Source of the DNA: JAEUJM01 sp041908445
GTDB taxonomy: Bacteria; Actinomycetota; Acidimicrobiia; Acidimicrobiales; DATDAH01
Assembly: GCA_041908445.1 (NCBI GenBank)
Contig: JAYRFK010000010.1
Location: 114,993-178,992, forward strand
Direction of reading: 5' to 3'
Length of the DNA stretch: 64,000 bases
Shown: piece after piece, positions 37,031 to 45,421 of the stretch
Numbering within the stretch: position 1 is the stretch's first letter
Layout: each line of letters starts with the position of its first letter
Notes under the pieces: model-generated
The model's database searches: none
Told to the model about the DNA's origin: nothing
What the model saw: the letters and a program-made list of their open reading frames with translations, nothing else
Position numbers and translations under genes: made by a program

Positions 37031-38218
37031 GTGCGGATCGGGATCGTCGGCGGGGGGATCGGGGGGCTGTCGGCGGCGCTGGCGCTGCGCGACCGCCACG
37101 AGGTGACGTTGTTCGAGGCCGCGCCGGCGTTCGCTCCCGTCGGGGCGGGGATCGTGCTCGCCCCCAACGCGGTCGCCTGCCTCGCCGGCCTCGGGGTGGC
37201 GGTGGACGACGGCCTCGGGGTCGAGCTGCCGGCGGTGGAGCTGCGCCGCTCGGACGGGCAGCTGCTCACGGCCTCGCCCGCCGCCGTCCACCGGCGCACC
37301 CTCGGGCCGACGCTGGGTTGTGCCCGGGCCGATGTCCACGCCGCCCTCGTCGCCGCCCTCGGCGCGGGCACGCCGGTGGACCTGCGCCTCGGGGCCGCGG
37401 TCACGGCGGTGGACCCGGCCGGTCCGGCGGTCTCGGTGGCGGGCGGCCCGCCGGAGGGCTTCGACCTGGTGGTCGGCGCCGACGGCCTGCACTCGCCGTG
37501 TCGCCTCGCCCACGGCGGTGGCGACGTCCGCTACTCCGGGGACACCTGCTGGCGGGGGTTCGCCCCCGACCCGGGGCTGGAGACCGCGGTCGAGTGGTGG
37601 GGGCCCCGGAGCCGCATCGGGCTCGTGCCGGTGCCGGGCGACCGCGTCTACTACTTCCTCGTCGAGGCGGCCCCCGAGGGCCGGTCGGGCGACGTGGGCC
37701 TCGAGGACCTGCGCCGCCGCTTCGCCGGCTTCCCCGCCGCCGCGGCGGCGGTGATCGACGGCCTCGACGAGCGGCCGCCGCTGCACCACGACCTGTGCGA
37801 GCTCGACGAGCCGGTGTGGGGCACGGCCCGCCTCCCGCTGCTGGGCGACGCCGCCCACGCCATGACGCCGAACCTCGGCCAGGGGGCGGCCATGGCCATC
37901 GAGGACGCGGTCGTGCTGGGTCGGGCGCTCGACGGGTCACCCGACGGCGACGACGACGACGTCCTCGCCACCGCGTTCGCGGCCTACGTGGCGGCCCGCC
38001 ACGACCGGGTGCGGCGCATCCAGCTCGACGCCCGCCGCCTCGGGGGCCTGAGCCGCATCCGGGGCCCGTTGTCCCGCCGCGCCCGCGACCTCGCGCCGCG
38101 CCTCACCCCGGACCGCATCGCCCGCCAGCGCTTCGACGAGGTCGCCCTCGGCGGGCCGGCCAGTCCCGCCCTCCCCGGCCACCGAGATGGCGACCCGGAC
38201 GCCGGCGAAGCGGACTGA
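37031..38218 (+). CDS. FAD-dependent monooxygenase (PHBH fold)
   Basis: The 395-residue flavoprotein has the N-terminal GIVGGGIGGLSAALAL, the middle VVGADGLHSPCR (DG motif) and the C-terminal FAD-binding LLGDAAHAMTPNLGQGAAMA with AIEDAVVLGRAL. These define single-component aromatic or polyketide hydroxylases. No membrane segment is present. GTG 37031 is the start. It immediately precedes the TetR regulator and begins the run of oxidative genes extending to 52.8 kb; a hydroxylation step on an aromatic or terpenoid substrate is inferred. Confidence 0.9.
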   Translation: MRIGIVGGGIGGLSAALALRDRHEVTLFEAAPAFAPVGAGIVLAPNAVACLAGLGVAVDDGLGVELPAVELRRSDGQLLTASPAAVHRRTLGPTLGCARADVHAALVAALGAGTPVDLRLGAAVTAVDPAGPAVSVAGGPPEGFDLVVGADGLHSPCRLAHGGGDVRYSGDTCWRGFAPDPGLETAVEWWGPRSRIGLVPVPGDRVYYFLVEAAPEGRSGDVGLEDLRRRFAGFPAAAAAVIDGLDERPPLHHDLCELDEPVWGTARLPLLGDAAHAMTPNLGQGAAMAIEDAVVLGRALDGSPDGDDDDVLATAFAAYVAARHDRVRRIQLDARRLGGLSRIRGPLSRRARDLAPRLTPDRIARQRFDEVALGGPASPALPGHRDGDPDAGEAD

Positions 38219-38240
38219 GGGTCGGGGGTACGATCCGCGC

Positions 38241-38855
38241 GTGTCCGCGGCCCCGCGACCCCCGCTGCGCCGTGACGCCATCGTCGACGAGGCGTGCGCG
38301 CTCATCTCGCGGGACGGCCTGGACGCGCTGACGCTGCGGAGCCTCGCCGACCGGTTCGGCGTGAGCGCGCCGGCGCTCTACGCCCACTTCCGGGACAAGG
38401 AGGACCTGCTCCGGGCCGTGGCCGAGCGCCAGTTCGACGCGCTCATGGCCCGCTACCTCGAGATCGACGCCGCCGCCGACCCGGACCGTCCCCTCGACCG
38501 GGTGCGGGCGCAGTGCCGCAACTACGTGCGCATGGCCCGGGAGGACCCGGAGCTGTTCCGGGTCATGTTCCTGTTCCCGCCCGACTTCGGTGGGGTCGCG
38601 GCGGTGCCGCAGGGCAGCGAGCTCCCCGCTGCCACCTCGGCGTTCCGCATGGCCACCGGCGCCCTCGAGGACGCCATCGCGGTGGGCGACATCGCGGCCG
38701 ACGACGCCCTCACCGTCGCCCTGAGCATCTGGGCGGGGGTCCACGGCGTGGCCAACATCTGCCTGCTCGGCCTGGGCCTCGACGCCGACGGCGAGGACGC
38801 CCTCGTCACCGAGGTCACCGACCGCCTCCTCCGCGGCTACGGCGCCACCCGCTGA
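38241..38855 (+). CDS. TetR family transcriptional regulator
   Basis: The 204-residue regulator has an N-terminal helix-turn-helix (DAIVDEACALISRDGLDALT, then LADRFGVSAPALYAHFRDKE) and a ligand-binding domain containing a TetR_C-type YVRMAREDPELFRVMFLFPP segment. GTG 38241 is the start, 22 bases after the FAD monooxygenase gene. Inverted repeats built on GTTAAC stand before the nearby oxygenase genes and are plausible targets; binding is inferred from proximity and the operator-like symmetry. Confidence 0.92.
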   Translation: MSAAPRPPLRRDAIVDEACALISRDGLDALTLRSLADRFGVSAPALYAHFRDKEDLLRAVAERQFDALMARYLEIDAAADPDRPLDRVRAQCRNYVRMAREDPELFRVMFLFPPDFGGVAAVPQGSELPAATSAFRMATGALEDAIAVGDIAADDALTVALSIWAGVHGVANICLLGLGLDADGEDALVTEVTDRLLRGYGATR

Positions 38856-38890
38856 CGACTCCGTCGAGCGCGCCCCCACGACGTCCGAAG

Positions 38891-38932
38891 TGGCTCCCGA
38901 TTCGATCGCTGGAGCGATCGAATCGGGAGCCA
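38891..38932. terminator. Perfect 20-bp palindromic hairpin (type A, GGCTCCCGAT arms)
   Basis: TGGCTCCCGATTCGATCGCT (38891-38910) is exactly complementary to 38913-38932 across the spacer GG. It lies between the convergent TetR and carotenoid-oxygenase genes, 35 and 14 bases from their stops. There is no T tract. The outer GGCTCCCGATT arm is the same as at 13208-13247. Confidence 0.7.
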
Positions 38933-38946
38933 GCAGGCAGGGCCGG

Positions 38947-40653
38947 TCAGCCGTCGAGCTCGGCGGCCACCTCGAGCACGGCGGGCCGGAGCTCGTCGGG
39001 CAGGGCCGCCAGGGCCTCGTCGCCCAGCTCCGACGAGAAGCTGAGGCGCTCCGCGTCGACGAGCTCGTGGTGCGACGGCGACCAGGCCGAGTGCAGCACG
39101 AAGGGGATGGTCTCGCGGTTCGTGCCCTTCAGCACGGCGATCGGGCCGTCACCGACGCGGGCGGCGTCGAAGAGCTCGATGCGCAGGCCGTCGTCGTTGC
39201 ACACCGGCTGTACGACGTAGCCGTCGTGGCCACCCGGGGAGGTGCCGGCGAACGCGCTGGCTCCCTCGACGGAGCCGACCGCCCGGGGCGCGAACGCCGG
39301 CGAGGTGATGTGGTCGGCGGTGTCGGAGTACTCCCACCGGGCCTTGAGCGTCATCGAGCCCCGCTCGAAGCTGCAGAGCGCGCCCGGGGTCTCCTCGTGC
39401 AGCCGGTCGAGGTCGATGCGGCCCTCGTAGAGCTTGGCCGCCCGCGCCGACACGTTGCCCGGCCGGCAGCCCTGGTAGTCGACGTGGTGCAGGGTCGGGG
39501 CGCTCATGCCCTCGGTGCTCCAGTCCATGGCCGAGAGCTGGAGGTTGAAGGTCCAGTCCTCCTTGTAGGCGCCCTGCTCGAGGACCTTGCCGGACTCGGG
39601 GTCGAAGACCACCTCGCAGATGGTCTCGGGCGCCATCGACATGTTGTAGAGGCCGATAGCGGCAGGGTCGATGGGGTTGCCGTGGACGTCGACGTCGTCG
39701 GGGCGCAGGTAGAGGGCGAGGTCCATGAGGTCCATGCCCTCCCACACCACCGAGATGCCGTCGGAGTCGTCCCACCGGGCGTAGTAGTGCCCGTTGGGCG
39801 GCGACATGGTGAAGCAGATGGGCGCCACCGGCGTCCCCGAGGCCAGGCCCTCGACCGCGTCCTTGCGGATCAGCCACACCGGCACCTCGGTGTCGATGGT
39901 CGTGGTGCGCTCGCCGCCGAGCATCTCGTCGAGGTCGGGCTTGAAGTTGCCGCTGTCGCAGAGGATCACCCAGTCGCGGGTCTGGCTGACCGTGTGGAGG
40001 GAGCCGCCGAAGGCGATGCCCTCGAGGGGCCAGTGGCGCACGGCGGTGCCGTCCTCGCGGTCGTAGCGGACCAGGGAGGGCACGAGGCCCTCGGCGCCGA
40101 TGTCGAGCTTGACGGTCCAGAGGCAGTGGCGCTCGGGGTCGGCGACGGGATGCGCCGACGAGAGCACGAAGGGCAGCACGCTGGGCCGTCCCATCGAGGG
40201 CCCGCCCCAGGTGTCGATGTGGCCGACCTCGGCCACGAACTCGAGGGTCTCCGGGTGCAGCTCGACCGGGCGGCCGGCGTCCCAGGTGGCGTAGAGGCGG
40301 TCGCCCCAGGGCAGCGGGGCGGTGTTGGCTGCGTTGGGCGAGCCGAACGGCGAGGTGTACCCCGTGGGGCCGGCCGAGAAGACATCGGGGTGGCGCTCCC
40401 ACAGCCGCTTGCTCGGCGTGTCGATGGCCACGCTCTGCCAGCGGAACCGACCCGGAGCGGCGCCGCGGGCGCCGGGCTCGAGCGAGAGCCGGCAGATCGC
40501 GCCGAAGTCGAAGATGGCGTACGGGATGCCGTGGCCGTTCAGGGGGCTCGAGTAGAGGACCTCGCCGCTGATGTCGGTGGGCCACTCGCCCGCCACCACC
40601 TCGAGGTCGAAGTCCCGGTGGGGGGCGGTGGTCAGGCTGCGCGGGGTGGGCAT
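38947..40653 (-). CDS. Carotenoid oxygenase family protein (divergent, RPE65-like)
   Basis: This 568-residue protein keeps the four iron-binding histidines of carotenoid/stilbene cleavage oxygenases: H168 (SSAHPVADP), H220 (GGSLHTVSQT), H289 (PNGHYYARWDD) and H521 (FVLHSAWSP). It is longer than usual, mainly between the third and fourth histidine, and has little of the common N-terminal RNGPNP consensus, so it is a distant subfamily. These non-heme iron enzymes cleave a conjugated C=C bond. There is no signal peptide. A GTTAAC-type inverted repeat lies 53 bases upstream of ATG 40653. Confidence 0.87.
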   Translation of the reverse strand: MPTPRSLTTAPHRDFDLEVVAGEWPTDISGEVLYSSPLNGHGIPYAIFDFGAICRLSLEPGARGAAPGRFRWQSVAIDTPSKRLWERHPDVFSAGPTGYTSPFGSPNAANTAPLPWGDRLYATWDAGRPVELHPETLEFVAEVGHIDTWGGPSMGRPSVLPFVLSSAHPVADPERHCLWTVKLDIGAEGLVPSLVRYDREDGTAVRHWPLEGIAFGGSLHTVSQTRDWVILCDSGNFKPDLDEMLGGERTTTIDTEVPVWLIRKDAVEGLASGTPVAPICFTMSPPNGHYYARWDDSDGISVVWEGMDLMDLALYLRPDDVDVHGNPIDPAAIGLYNMSMAPETICEVVFDPESGKVLEQGAYKEDWTFNLQLSAMDWSTEGMSAPTLHHVDYQGCRPGNVSARAAKLYEGRIDLDRLHEETPGALCSFERGSMTLKARWEYSDTADHITSPAFAPRAVGSVEGASAFAGTSPGGHDGYVVQPVCNDDGLRIELFDAARVGDGPIAVLKGTNRETIPFVLHSAWSPSHHELVDAERLSFSSELGDEALAALPDELRPAVLEVAAELDG

Positions 40654-40705
40654 GGCCGGCTCCTCGGTCGCTCGCCCGGTGGGGCGGGGTGCGGAAGGGG
40701 TGTCA

Positions 40706-40722
40706 GGTTAACACCGTTAAGT
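40706..40722. promoter_or_regulatory. GGTTAAC-N3-GTTAA inverted repeat (operator candidate 1)
   Basis: GGTTAAC (40706-40712), spacer ACC, GTTAAGT (40716-40722) is an inverted TTAAC/GTTAA pair flanked outside by TGTCA and TGACA. It lies upstream of the first carotenoid-oxygenase gene and resembles the site at 42863-42879. It is probably bound by a dimeric regulator such as the neighbouring TetR protein. Confidence 0.65.
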
Positions 40723-40759
40723 GACACGGGCGACCGTCAGGTGCAGACGGTGCTGCCCG

Positions 40760-41590
40760 TCACCACTCGATGGGCGGGTTGGGAGGGAACAGGTCGTCGC
40801 GCTCGGCGGCGAGGCGGGCACAGTCCCAGGTCTCGTCGACCCGCTCCAGCAGGATCGGGCTGAAGGAGAGGTCGGGCACCTGCACCCACGCGCCGCCGGA
40901 GCCCTCGAAGATCGGGTCGGTGGCGCCGAGCACGAGCTGCTCGGAGGAGTCCGTGACGGTGCCGGTCATCGAGTCGGGGCCGTCCTGGACGAGGTCGTAG
41001 GCGAAGATCTCCCGCCGGGCGATGTACAGCTCCTCCACCGAGTCGCCGATGCGGATCTCGACGGTGATGCCCGGCTTGCCGTCGCCGTCGGCGTCCACTA
41101 CCTCGGCGTCGGCGGGGTCGGCCGGCAGCGACTCGGTCGCCGGGTCCTCGAGGCGGATGCCCACGGGCGTGGGCGTGGCCGGGCGGTGGACCTCCCAGGC
41201 GCCCGGCTCGCCGGTGACCTCGACCGGCGTCGACACCGGGCGGATCGCCTGGGTCGCGGCGTCGGACACCGAGGTCTGGATGGCCTGGTCGGTGACCTGC
41301 TCGGCGCTGCAGAACTCCTCGGACTCGATGAGCTGCCCGTCCTCGACGGCGAAGTCGGTGAAGCCGTAGCTGACGATCATCGTCTTCAGGGTGTCGTCCT
41401 CGTAGGCGACGATGTCGTAGTGCGCCCAGCGCCCGGCCAGGTCGGCGCCGGGCACCTCGGCCGCGGAGGTGGTGCTGGCGCCCTCGGCGGCGTCGGCCTC
41501 GGACGACCCGGCGTCGGACCCGTCGCTGCCGCAGGCGCCCGCCCCGAGGGCGAGCGCCACGGCGACGGCGACGACGGTGGCGCGCCTCAC
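40760..41590 (-). CDS. Exported lipoprotein, unknown, coupled to Rieske oxygenase
   Basis: The 276-residue protein has a lipoprotein signal (VAVAVALALGAGACGSDGSD), an acidic linker and a beta-rich body. A DADGDGKPGITVE loop at about residue 155 resembles an EF-hand or VCBS-like calcium loop. Other parts, such as AHYDIVAYEDDTLKTMIVSY and DYDLV-like strands, match no family I know. GTG 41590 overlaps the TGA of the Rieske gene (GTGA), so it is translationally coupled to a cytoplasmic oxygenase, which is odd for a surface protein. It might bind or deliver substrate. Confidence 0.8.
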   Translation of the reverse strand: MRRATVVAVAVALALGAGACGSDGSDAGSSEADAAEGASTTSAAEVPGADLAGRWAHYDIVAYEDDTLKTMIVSYGFTDFAVEDGQLIESEEFCSAEQVTDQAIQTSVSDAATQAIRPVSTPVEVTGEPGAWEVHRPATPTPVGIRLEDPATESLPADPADAEVVDADGDGKPGITVEIRIGDSVEELYIARREIFAYDLVQDGPDSMTGTVTDSSEQLVLGATDPIFEGSGGAWVQVPDLSFSPILLERVDETWDCARLAAERDDLFPPNPPIEW

Positions 41591-42801
41591 GACGGCTCCA
41601 CGAAGCCGTCGAGGGCGTCGGAGACGGCGGTGCCCGGCGGAAGCCGGTCGGGGCCGATGGCCAGGTCGACCGCCCGCTGGAGGTGGTGGATCAGGCGCTC
41701 GTGCCAGCCGAGCTGGAACGGGCGGGCGCCTCGGGACGACACCGACGCCTGGATCGGCGCCATGTTGGCGGTGTCCTGGGCCATGACGGTCTCGAACAGG
41801 GCCATGCGGCCGGTGTGGTCGGCGGGGACCTCGTCGCCGTCCCACGCCGGCGCGTACCAGCGCAGCTCGAGCTCGGTGTGGTCCACGTCGACGGGCCACA
41901 TGCAGAGGAAGGTGAAGGCGCCGGTGTCCATGGGGACCACCAGGTTCGGGAAGATCCCGTACGACGTCGACGTCTGGCGCCACAGCAAGGGCACCGACGG
42001 GTTGTCGTACTCGGGCGACACCATCGGGAAGTCGCGGAGCTCCTCGCGCTTCTCCACGGTGAGGCGGCTGTGGCCGTTGGGCAGCATCGTCACCGTCGTG
42101 GCCTGGTCGTCGTAGAGGAGCGCGGCGTTGTCGGGGTGGACGGTGCGCACGTGGTACACCTCGAGGAAGGCGTCCACCATCAGCTTCCAGTTGCAGGCGA
42201 GGTGGTGTACCTGGGTGCCGACGAGGCGCATCGCCGGGCCGTCGAGGTCGCGCATCTGGTCGGCGACCGGCCCGAGGAACTCGGCGAGGGACGGCCCCTC
42301 GAGGGACTCGCGGACGTAGACCCAGCCGTCGGACGTCTCGCACGCCACCGGCACCAGCCCGAGGGCGCCGACGTCGAGGCCGGCGAAGCTGCGGGCGTCG
42401 GGCACGGCCTTGAGCACGCCGTCGGTGCCGTAGCTCCACGAGTGGTACTGGCAGGTGAGCCGCCGGGCGGTGCCGCACTCGTCGCGGGTGACCGGCGCCC
42501 CGCGGTGGCGACAGGCGTTGTAGAAGGCGCGCAGCACGCCGTCCTCGCCCCGCACGATCACGAGGGGGGCACCCGTGCGGGTGAACTGGCGGTACGACCC
42601 GGGCTCGGGCCACTCGGACTCGTGGCCGGCGAACAGCCAGGTGCGGGGGAAGAGGTGCTCGCGTTCGAGCGCGAAGAAGGCGGGGTCGACGTAGCGGCCG
42701 GTGGGGATGAGGGGCACGGGCACGGCCTCGGGCGGCGGCTCGGTGCGCGCCTTCTCGGCGTCGATGCGCTCGCGGATCCGTTGGTCGAGGACGGCGTCCA
42801 C
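41587..42801 (-). CDS. Rieske non-heme iron oxygenase, alpha subunit
   Basis: The 404-residue protein has a Rieske [2Fe-2S] site C97-R-H99 and C117-Q-Y-H120 (NACRHRGAP, LTCQYHSWSYG) and a mononuclear iron site with H217 and H222 in FLEVYHVRTVHP. The bridging residue is E214, not the usual aspartate, as in carnitine/choline-type oxygenases. It should hydroxylate or demethylate an aromatic or amine substrate. No reductase or ferredoxin gene is adjacent, so electrons must come from elsewhere. GTG 42801 is the start; the operator-like repeat at 42863 lies upstream. Confidence 0.92.
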   Translation of the reverse strand: MDAVLDQRIRERIDAEKARTEPPPEAVPVPLIPTGRYVDPAFFALEREHLFPRTWLFAGHESEWPEPGSYRQFTRTGAPLVIVRGEDGVLRAFYNACRHRGAPVTRDECGTARRLTCQYHSWSYGTDGVLKAVPDARSFAGLDVGALGLVPVACETSDGWVYVRESLEGPSLAEFLGPVADQMRDLDGPAMRLVGTQVHHLACNWKLMVDAFLEVYHVRTVHPDNAALLYDDQATTVTMLPNGHSRLTVEKREELRDFPMVSPEYDNPSVPLLWRQTSTSYGIFPNLVVPMDTGAFTFLCMWPVDVDHTELELRWYAPAWDGDEVPADHTGRMALFETVMAQDTANMAPIQASVSSRGARPFQLGWHERLIHHLQRAVDLAIGPDRLPPGTAVSDALDGFVEPS

Positions 42802-42862
42802 GGGTGTCCCCCTGCGGTCGGCTCGGCGGGCGGACGGGCGGGGTGCCCGGGCCGACCCGATC

Positions 42863-42879
42863 GGTTAACGTCGTTAACC
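42863..42879. promoter_or_regulatory. GGTTAAC-GTC-GTTAACC perfect operator (candidate 2)
   Basis: GGTTAAC (42863-42869), spacer GTC and GTTAACC (42873-42879) form a perfect 7-base inverted repeat in the 128-base divergent gap between the Rieske gene and the second carotenoid-oxygenase gene, so one bound dimer could control both. The half sites match operator candidate 1. Confidence 0.75.
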
Positions 42880-42929
42880 TAGCAGCGACCGGCGGGCGAG
42901 TGCCGCCGGCGCCGGCGAGGGAGGGCCCC

Positions 42930-44390
42930 ATGACCGACACCACCGACGTGCCCGTAGCGCCGACCGCGCGCCTGCGCGGCTCGGTCACCAACGCCGACGA
43001 CCAGCCCGACCTGCGGGGCAACCTGGCCCCCGTCCCGGACGAGCTGGACGTGGCCGACCTGCCCGTGTCCGGTGAGCTGCCGGCGGGCCTGCGGGGCAGC
43101 TTCGTGCGCAACGGCCCCAACCCGCTGTTCGAGCCCGTGGGCCGCTACCACCTGCTCGACGGTGACGGCATGCTCCACGGCGTGACCCTCGACGAGGGCC
43201 GGGCCTCGTACCGGAACCGCTGGGTGCGGTCCCGGGGCCTCGAGGCCGAGGTCGCCCTCGGCCGGGGGATCTACCCCGGCCTCGGCAACGTCACGGACTT
43301 CCCCGACCGCTCGCTCACCGGCGACGCCGGCCCGGTCAAGAACGTGGCCAACACCCACGTCATCCGCCACGCCGGCCGCTGGCTGGCGCTCTGGGAGGGC
43401 GGCCTGCCCACCGAGGTCACCCCCGACCTCGACACCGTGGGGGAGTGGGACGTCGGCGGCCGCCTGCGGGGCGCCATGACCGCCCACCCCCGCTTCGACC
43501 CCCGCACCGGCGAGCTGGTCTGCTTCGGCTACTCGGTGTTCGAGCCGAAGATCCATTACTTCGTGATCGACGCGACCGGTGAGCTCGTGCACTCGGTCGA
43601 GCTCGACCTGCCGGCACCGGTGATGATGCACGACTGCGTCATCACCGAGGAGCACACCGTGTTCCTCGACTCGCCCATCGTGTTCAACGTGGCCAACCTC
43701 GGGAAGGGCCCGATGGTGTCGTGGCGCCCCGAGAACGGCACCCGGCTGGGCGTCATCCCGCGCCGCGGCGGCCCCGACGACATCCGCTGGTTCGAGATCG
43801 AGCCGGGCCACGTGCAGCACTTCTGGAGCGGGTGGGCCGACGGCGACCGCATCGAGCTGTGCGGGTCGCGGTTCGACGCCCCCGACTTCGGCATCGACTC
43901 CGAGCCGCCCCTCGACCAGTCCGTGGCCGACCCCACCCCGGGCCGCCCCGCCCGGTTCTGGATCGACCTGGCCGAGGGCCGGGCCGGCTGGGAGCCGATC
44001 GACGACCTGGGCGGTGACTTCAACCGCATCAACGACACCCGCAACGGCGAGCGCGTGCGCTGGCTCTACCTGTCGGCCTTCGTCCAGGCCGACCGCCGCA
44101 TGGGTGACTTCGACACCATCGTGAAGTACGACGAGACCGACGGCAGCCGCACGCACTGGACCATGGGCCCGCACGGCCACGTCGGCGAGAGCGTGTTCGC
44201 GCCCGACCCCGACGGGACCGCGGAGGACGACGGCTGGCTGCTGAACATCGTCTACGACGACGCCACCGACGGCAGCGACCTGGTGGTGCTCGACGCCCGC
44301 GACGTCGCGGCCGGCCCCGTCGCCACGGTGCACCTCCCGCGGCGGGTCCCGTTCGGGTTCCACGCCAACTGGTTCGCCGCCGAGGGCTGA
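42930..44390 (+). CDS. Carotenoid cleavage dioxygenase family protein (carotenoid/lignostilbene type)
   Basis: The 486-residue enzyme has all canonical features: FVRNGPNPLFEP and YHLLDGDGMLHG near the N terminus, and iron-binding H186 (TAHPRFD), H234 (MMHDCVITEEH), H297 (HVQHFWSGW) and H478 (FGFHANWF). It should cleave a conjugated or benzylic C=C with O2; apocarotenoids, stilbenes and isoeugenol-like phenylpropanoids are substrates known in the family. ATG 42930 follows GAGGGAGGG. It is divergent from the Rieske gene and followed closely by an exported esterase. Confidence 0.93.
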   Translation: MTDTTDVPVAPTARLRGSVTNADDQPDLRGNLAPVPDELDVADLPVSGELPAGLRGSFVRNGPNPLFEPVGRYHLLDGDGMLHGVTLDEGRASYRNRWVRSRGLEAEVALGRGIYPGLGNVTDFPDRSLTGDAGPVKNVANTHVIRHAGRWLALWEGGLPTEVTPDLDTVGEWDVGGRLRGAMTAHPRFDPRTGELVCFGYSVFEPKIHYFVIDATGELVHSVELDLPAPVMMHDCVITEEHTVFLDSPIVFNVANLGKGPMVSWRPENGTRLGVIPRRGGPDDIRWFEIEPGHVQHFWSGWADGDRIELCGSRFDAPDFGIDSEPPLDQSVADPTPGRPARFWIDLAEGRAGWEPIDDLGGDFNRINDTRNGERVRWLYLSAFVQADRRMGDFDTIVKYDETDGSRTHWTMGPHGHVGESVFAPDPDGTAEDDGWLLNIVYDDATDGSDLVVLDARDVAAGPVATVHLPRRVPFGFHANWFAAEG

Positions 44391-44395
44391 GCCGG

Positions 44396-45421
44396 GTGCG
44401 ACCCGTGGCGCTCCTGGCGGTGGCCGGCCTCGCGGCCCTGGCCCTCGCGGGCTGTGGCAGTGGCGATGGCGGCGGCCCACCGGAGGCCGCGGCCCCGACC
44501 ACGACCGCCCCGGCCCCGACGGGCACCACCGCGCCCGGTTGCGCGCCTGGCGCGGTCCCGCCCCCGGCGGGCGCCGAGCGGGTCGAGCTGACGTCCGGGG
44601 GCGAGCCGCGCTGGTACGACCGGGTCGTCCCGAGCGGGTACGACGGCACGCCGGTGCCCCTCGTGGTCGACCTGCACGGCTACCTCTCGGGGGCCGAGAC
44701 CCAAGCCACGATCTCCGGGTTCGGCGACCTCGCCGAGCAGGAGGGGTTCGTCGTGGCCACCCCGCAGGGCAACAGCGACCTGCCGTACTGGAACGCCGTG
44801 CCCCACGACGACCTGCCCGACGACGTCGCCTTCGTCGACGCGGTCATCGACGACGTGGCCCGGGCCGTGTGCGTCGACCCCGACCGGGTCTACGTCGACG
44901 GGTTCTCCAACGGCGCCTTCCTCGCCTCGCTGGTCGCCTGCGAGCTCGCCGACCGGGTCGCCGCGGTGGCCACGGTGGCCGGCCTGCTGGTGCCCGACGG
45001 TTGCACGCCGCCGCGCTCGGTGCCGGTGCTCGCGGTCCAGGGCACCGAGGACCGGTACGTGCCCGCCGACGGCAGCCCCGGCCCCGCGCTCGAGGACCTC
45101 GAGTGGAGCGACGACAGTCGCCGGGCCTTCGACGGGCTCGCCTTCGCCGACATCGAGGCATCGGCCGCGACGTGGGCCGCCCTCGACGGGTGCGCCGACG
45201 AGCCCGACCGGGAGCAGGTGTCGCCCTCGGTCGAGTCGATCTCGTACGGCGGGTGCGACGAGGACGCCGCCGTCGACCTCTACCTCGTCGAGGGCGGCGG
45301 TCACACCTGGCCGGGCAGCGCCTTCAGCCACGCCAGCGCCGCGATCCTCGGGGCCACCACCGACGACATCGACGCCACCGACCTCGCCTGGTCCTTCTTC
45401 GAGGAGCACCCCCGCCCGTGA
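44396..45421 (+). CDS. Exported esterase lipoprotein (PHB depolymerase/feruloyl esterase-like)
   Basis: This 341-residue alpha/beta hydrolase has a lipoprotein signal (LAVAGLAALALAGC) and a Thr/Pro/Ala-rich linker. LVVDLHGYLSGAETQ forms the oxyanion region, the nucleophile serine is in YVDGFSNGAFLAS, and the histidine is in VEGGGHTWPGSAF. The poly(3-hydroxybutyrate) depolymerase/feruloyl esterase (CE1-like) family fits best. It lies 5 bases after the carotenoid-cleavage gene, suggesting a surface ester hydrolysis that feeds the pathway. GTG 44396 is the start; GTGA overlap follows. Confidence 0.88.
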   Translation: MRPVALLAVAGLAALALAGCGSGDGGGPPEAAAPTTTAPAPTGTTAPGCAPGAVPPPAGAERVELTSGGEPRWYDRVVPSGYDGTPVPLVVDLHGYLSGAETQATISGFGDLAEQEGFVVATPQGNSDLPYWNAVPHDDLPDDVAFVDAVIDDVARAVCVDPDRVYVDGFSNGAFLASLVACELADRVAAVATVAGLLVPDGCTPPRSVPVLAVQGTEDRYVPADGSPGPALEDLEWSDDSRRAFDGLAFADIEASAATWAALDGCADEPDREQVSPSVESISYGGCDEDAAVDLYLVEGGGHTWPGSAFSHASAAILGATTDDIDATDLAWSFFEEHPRP

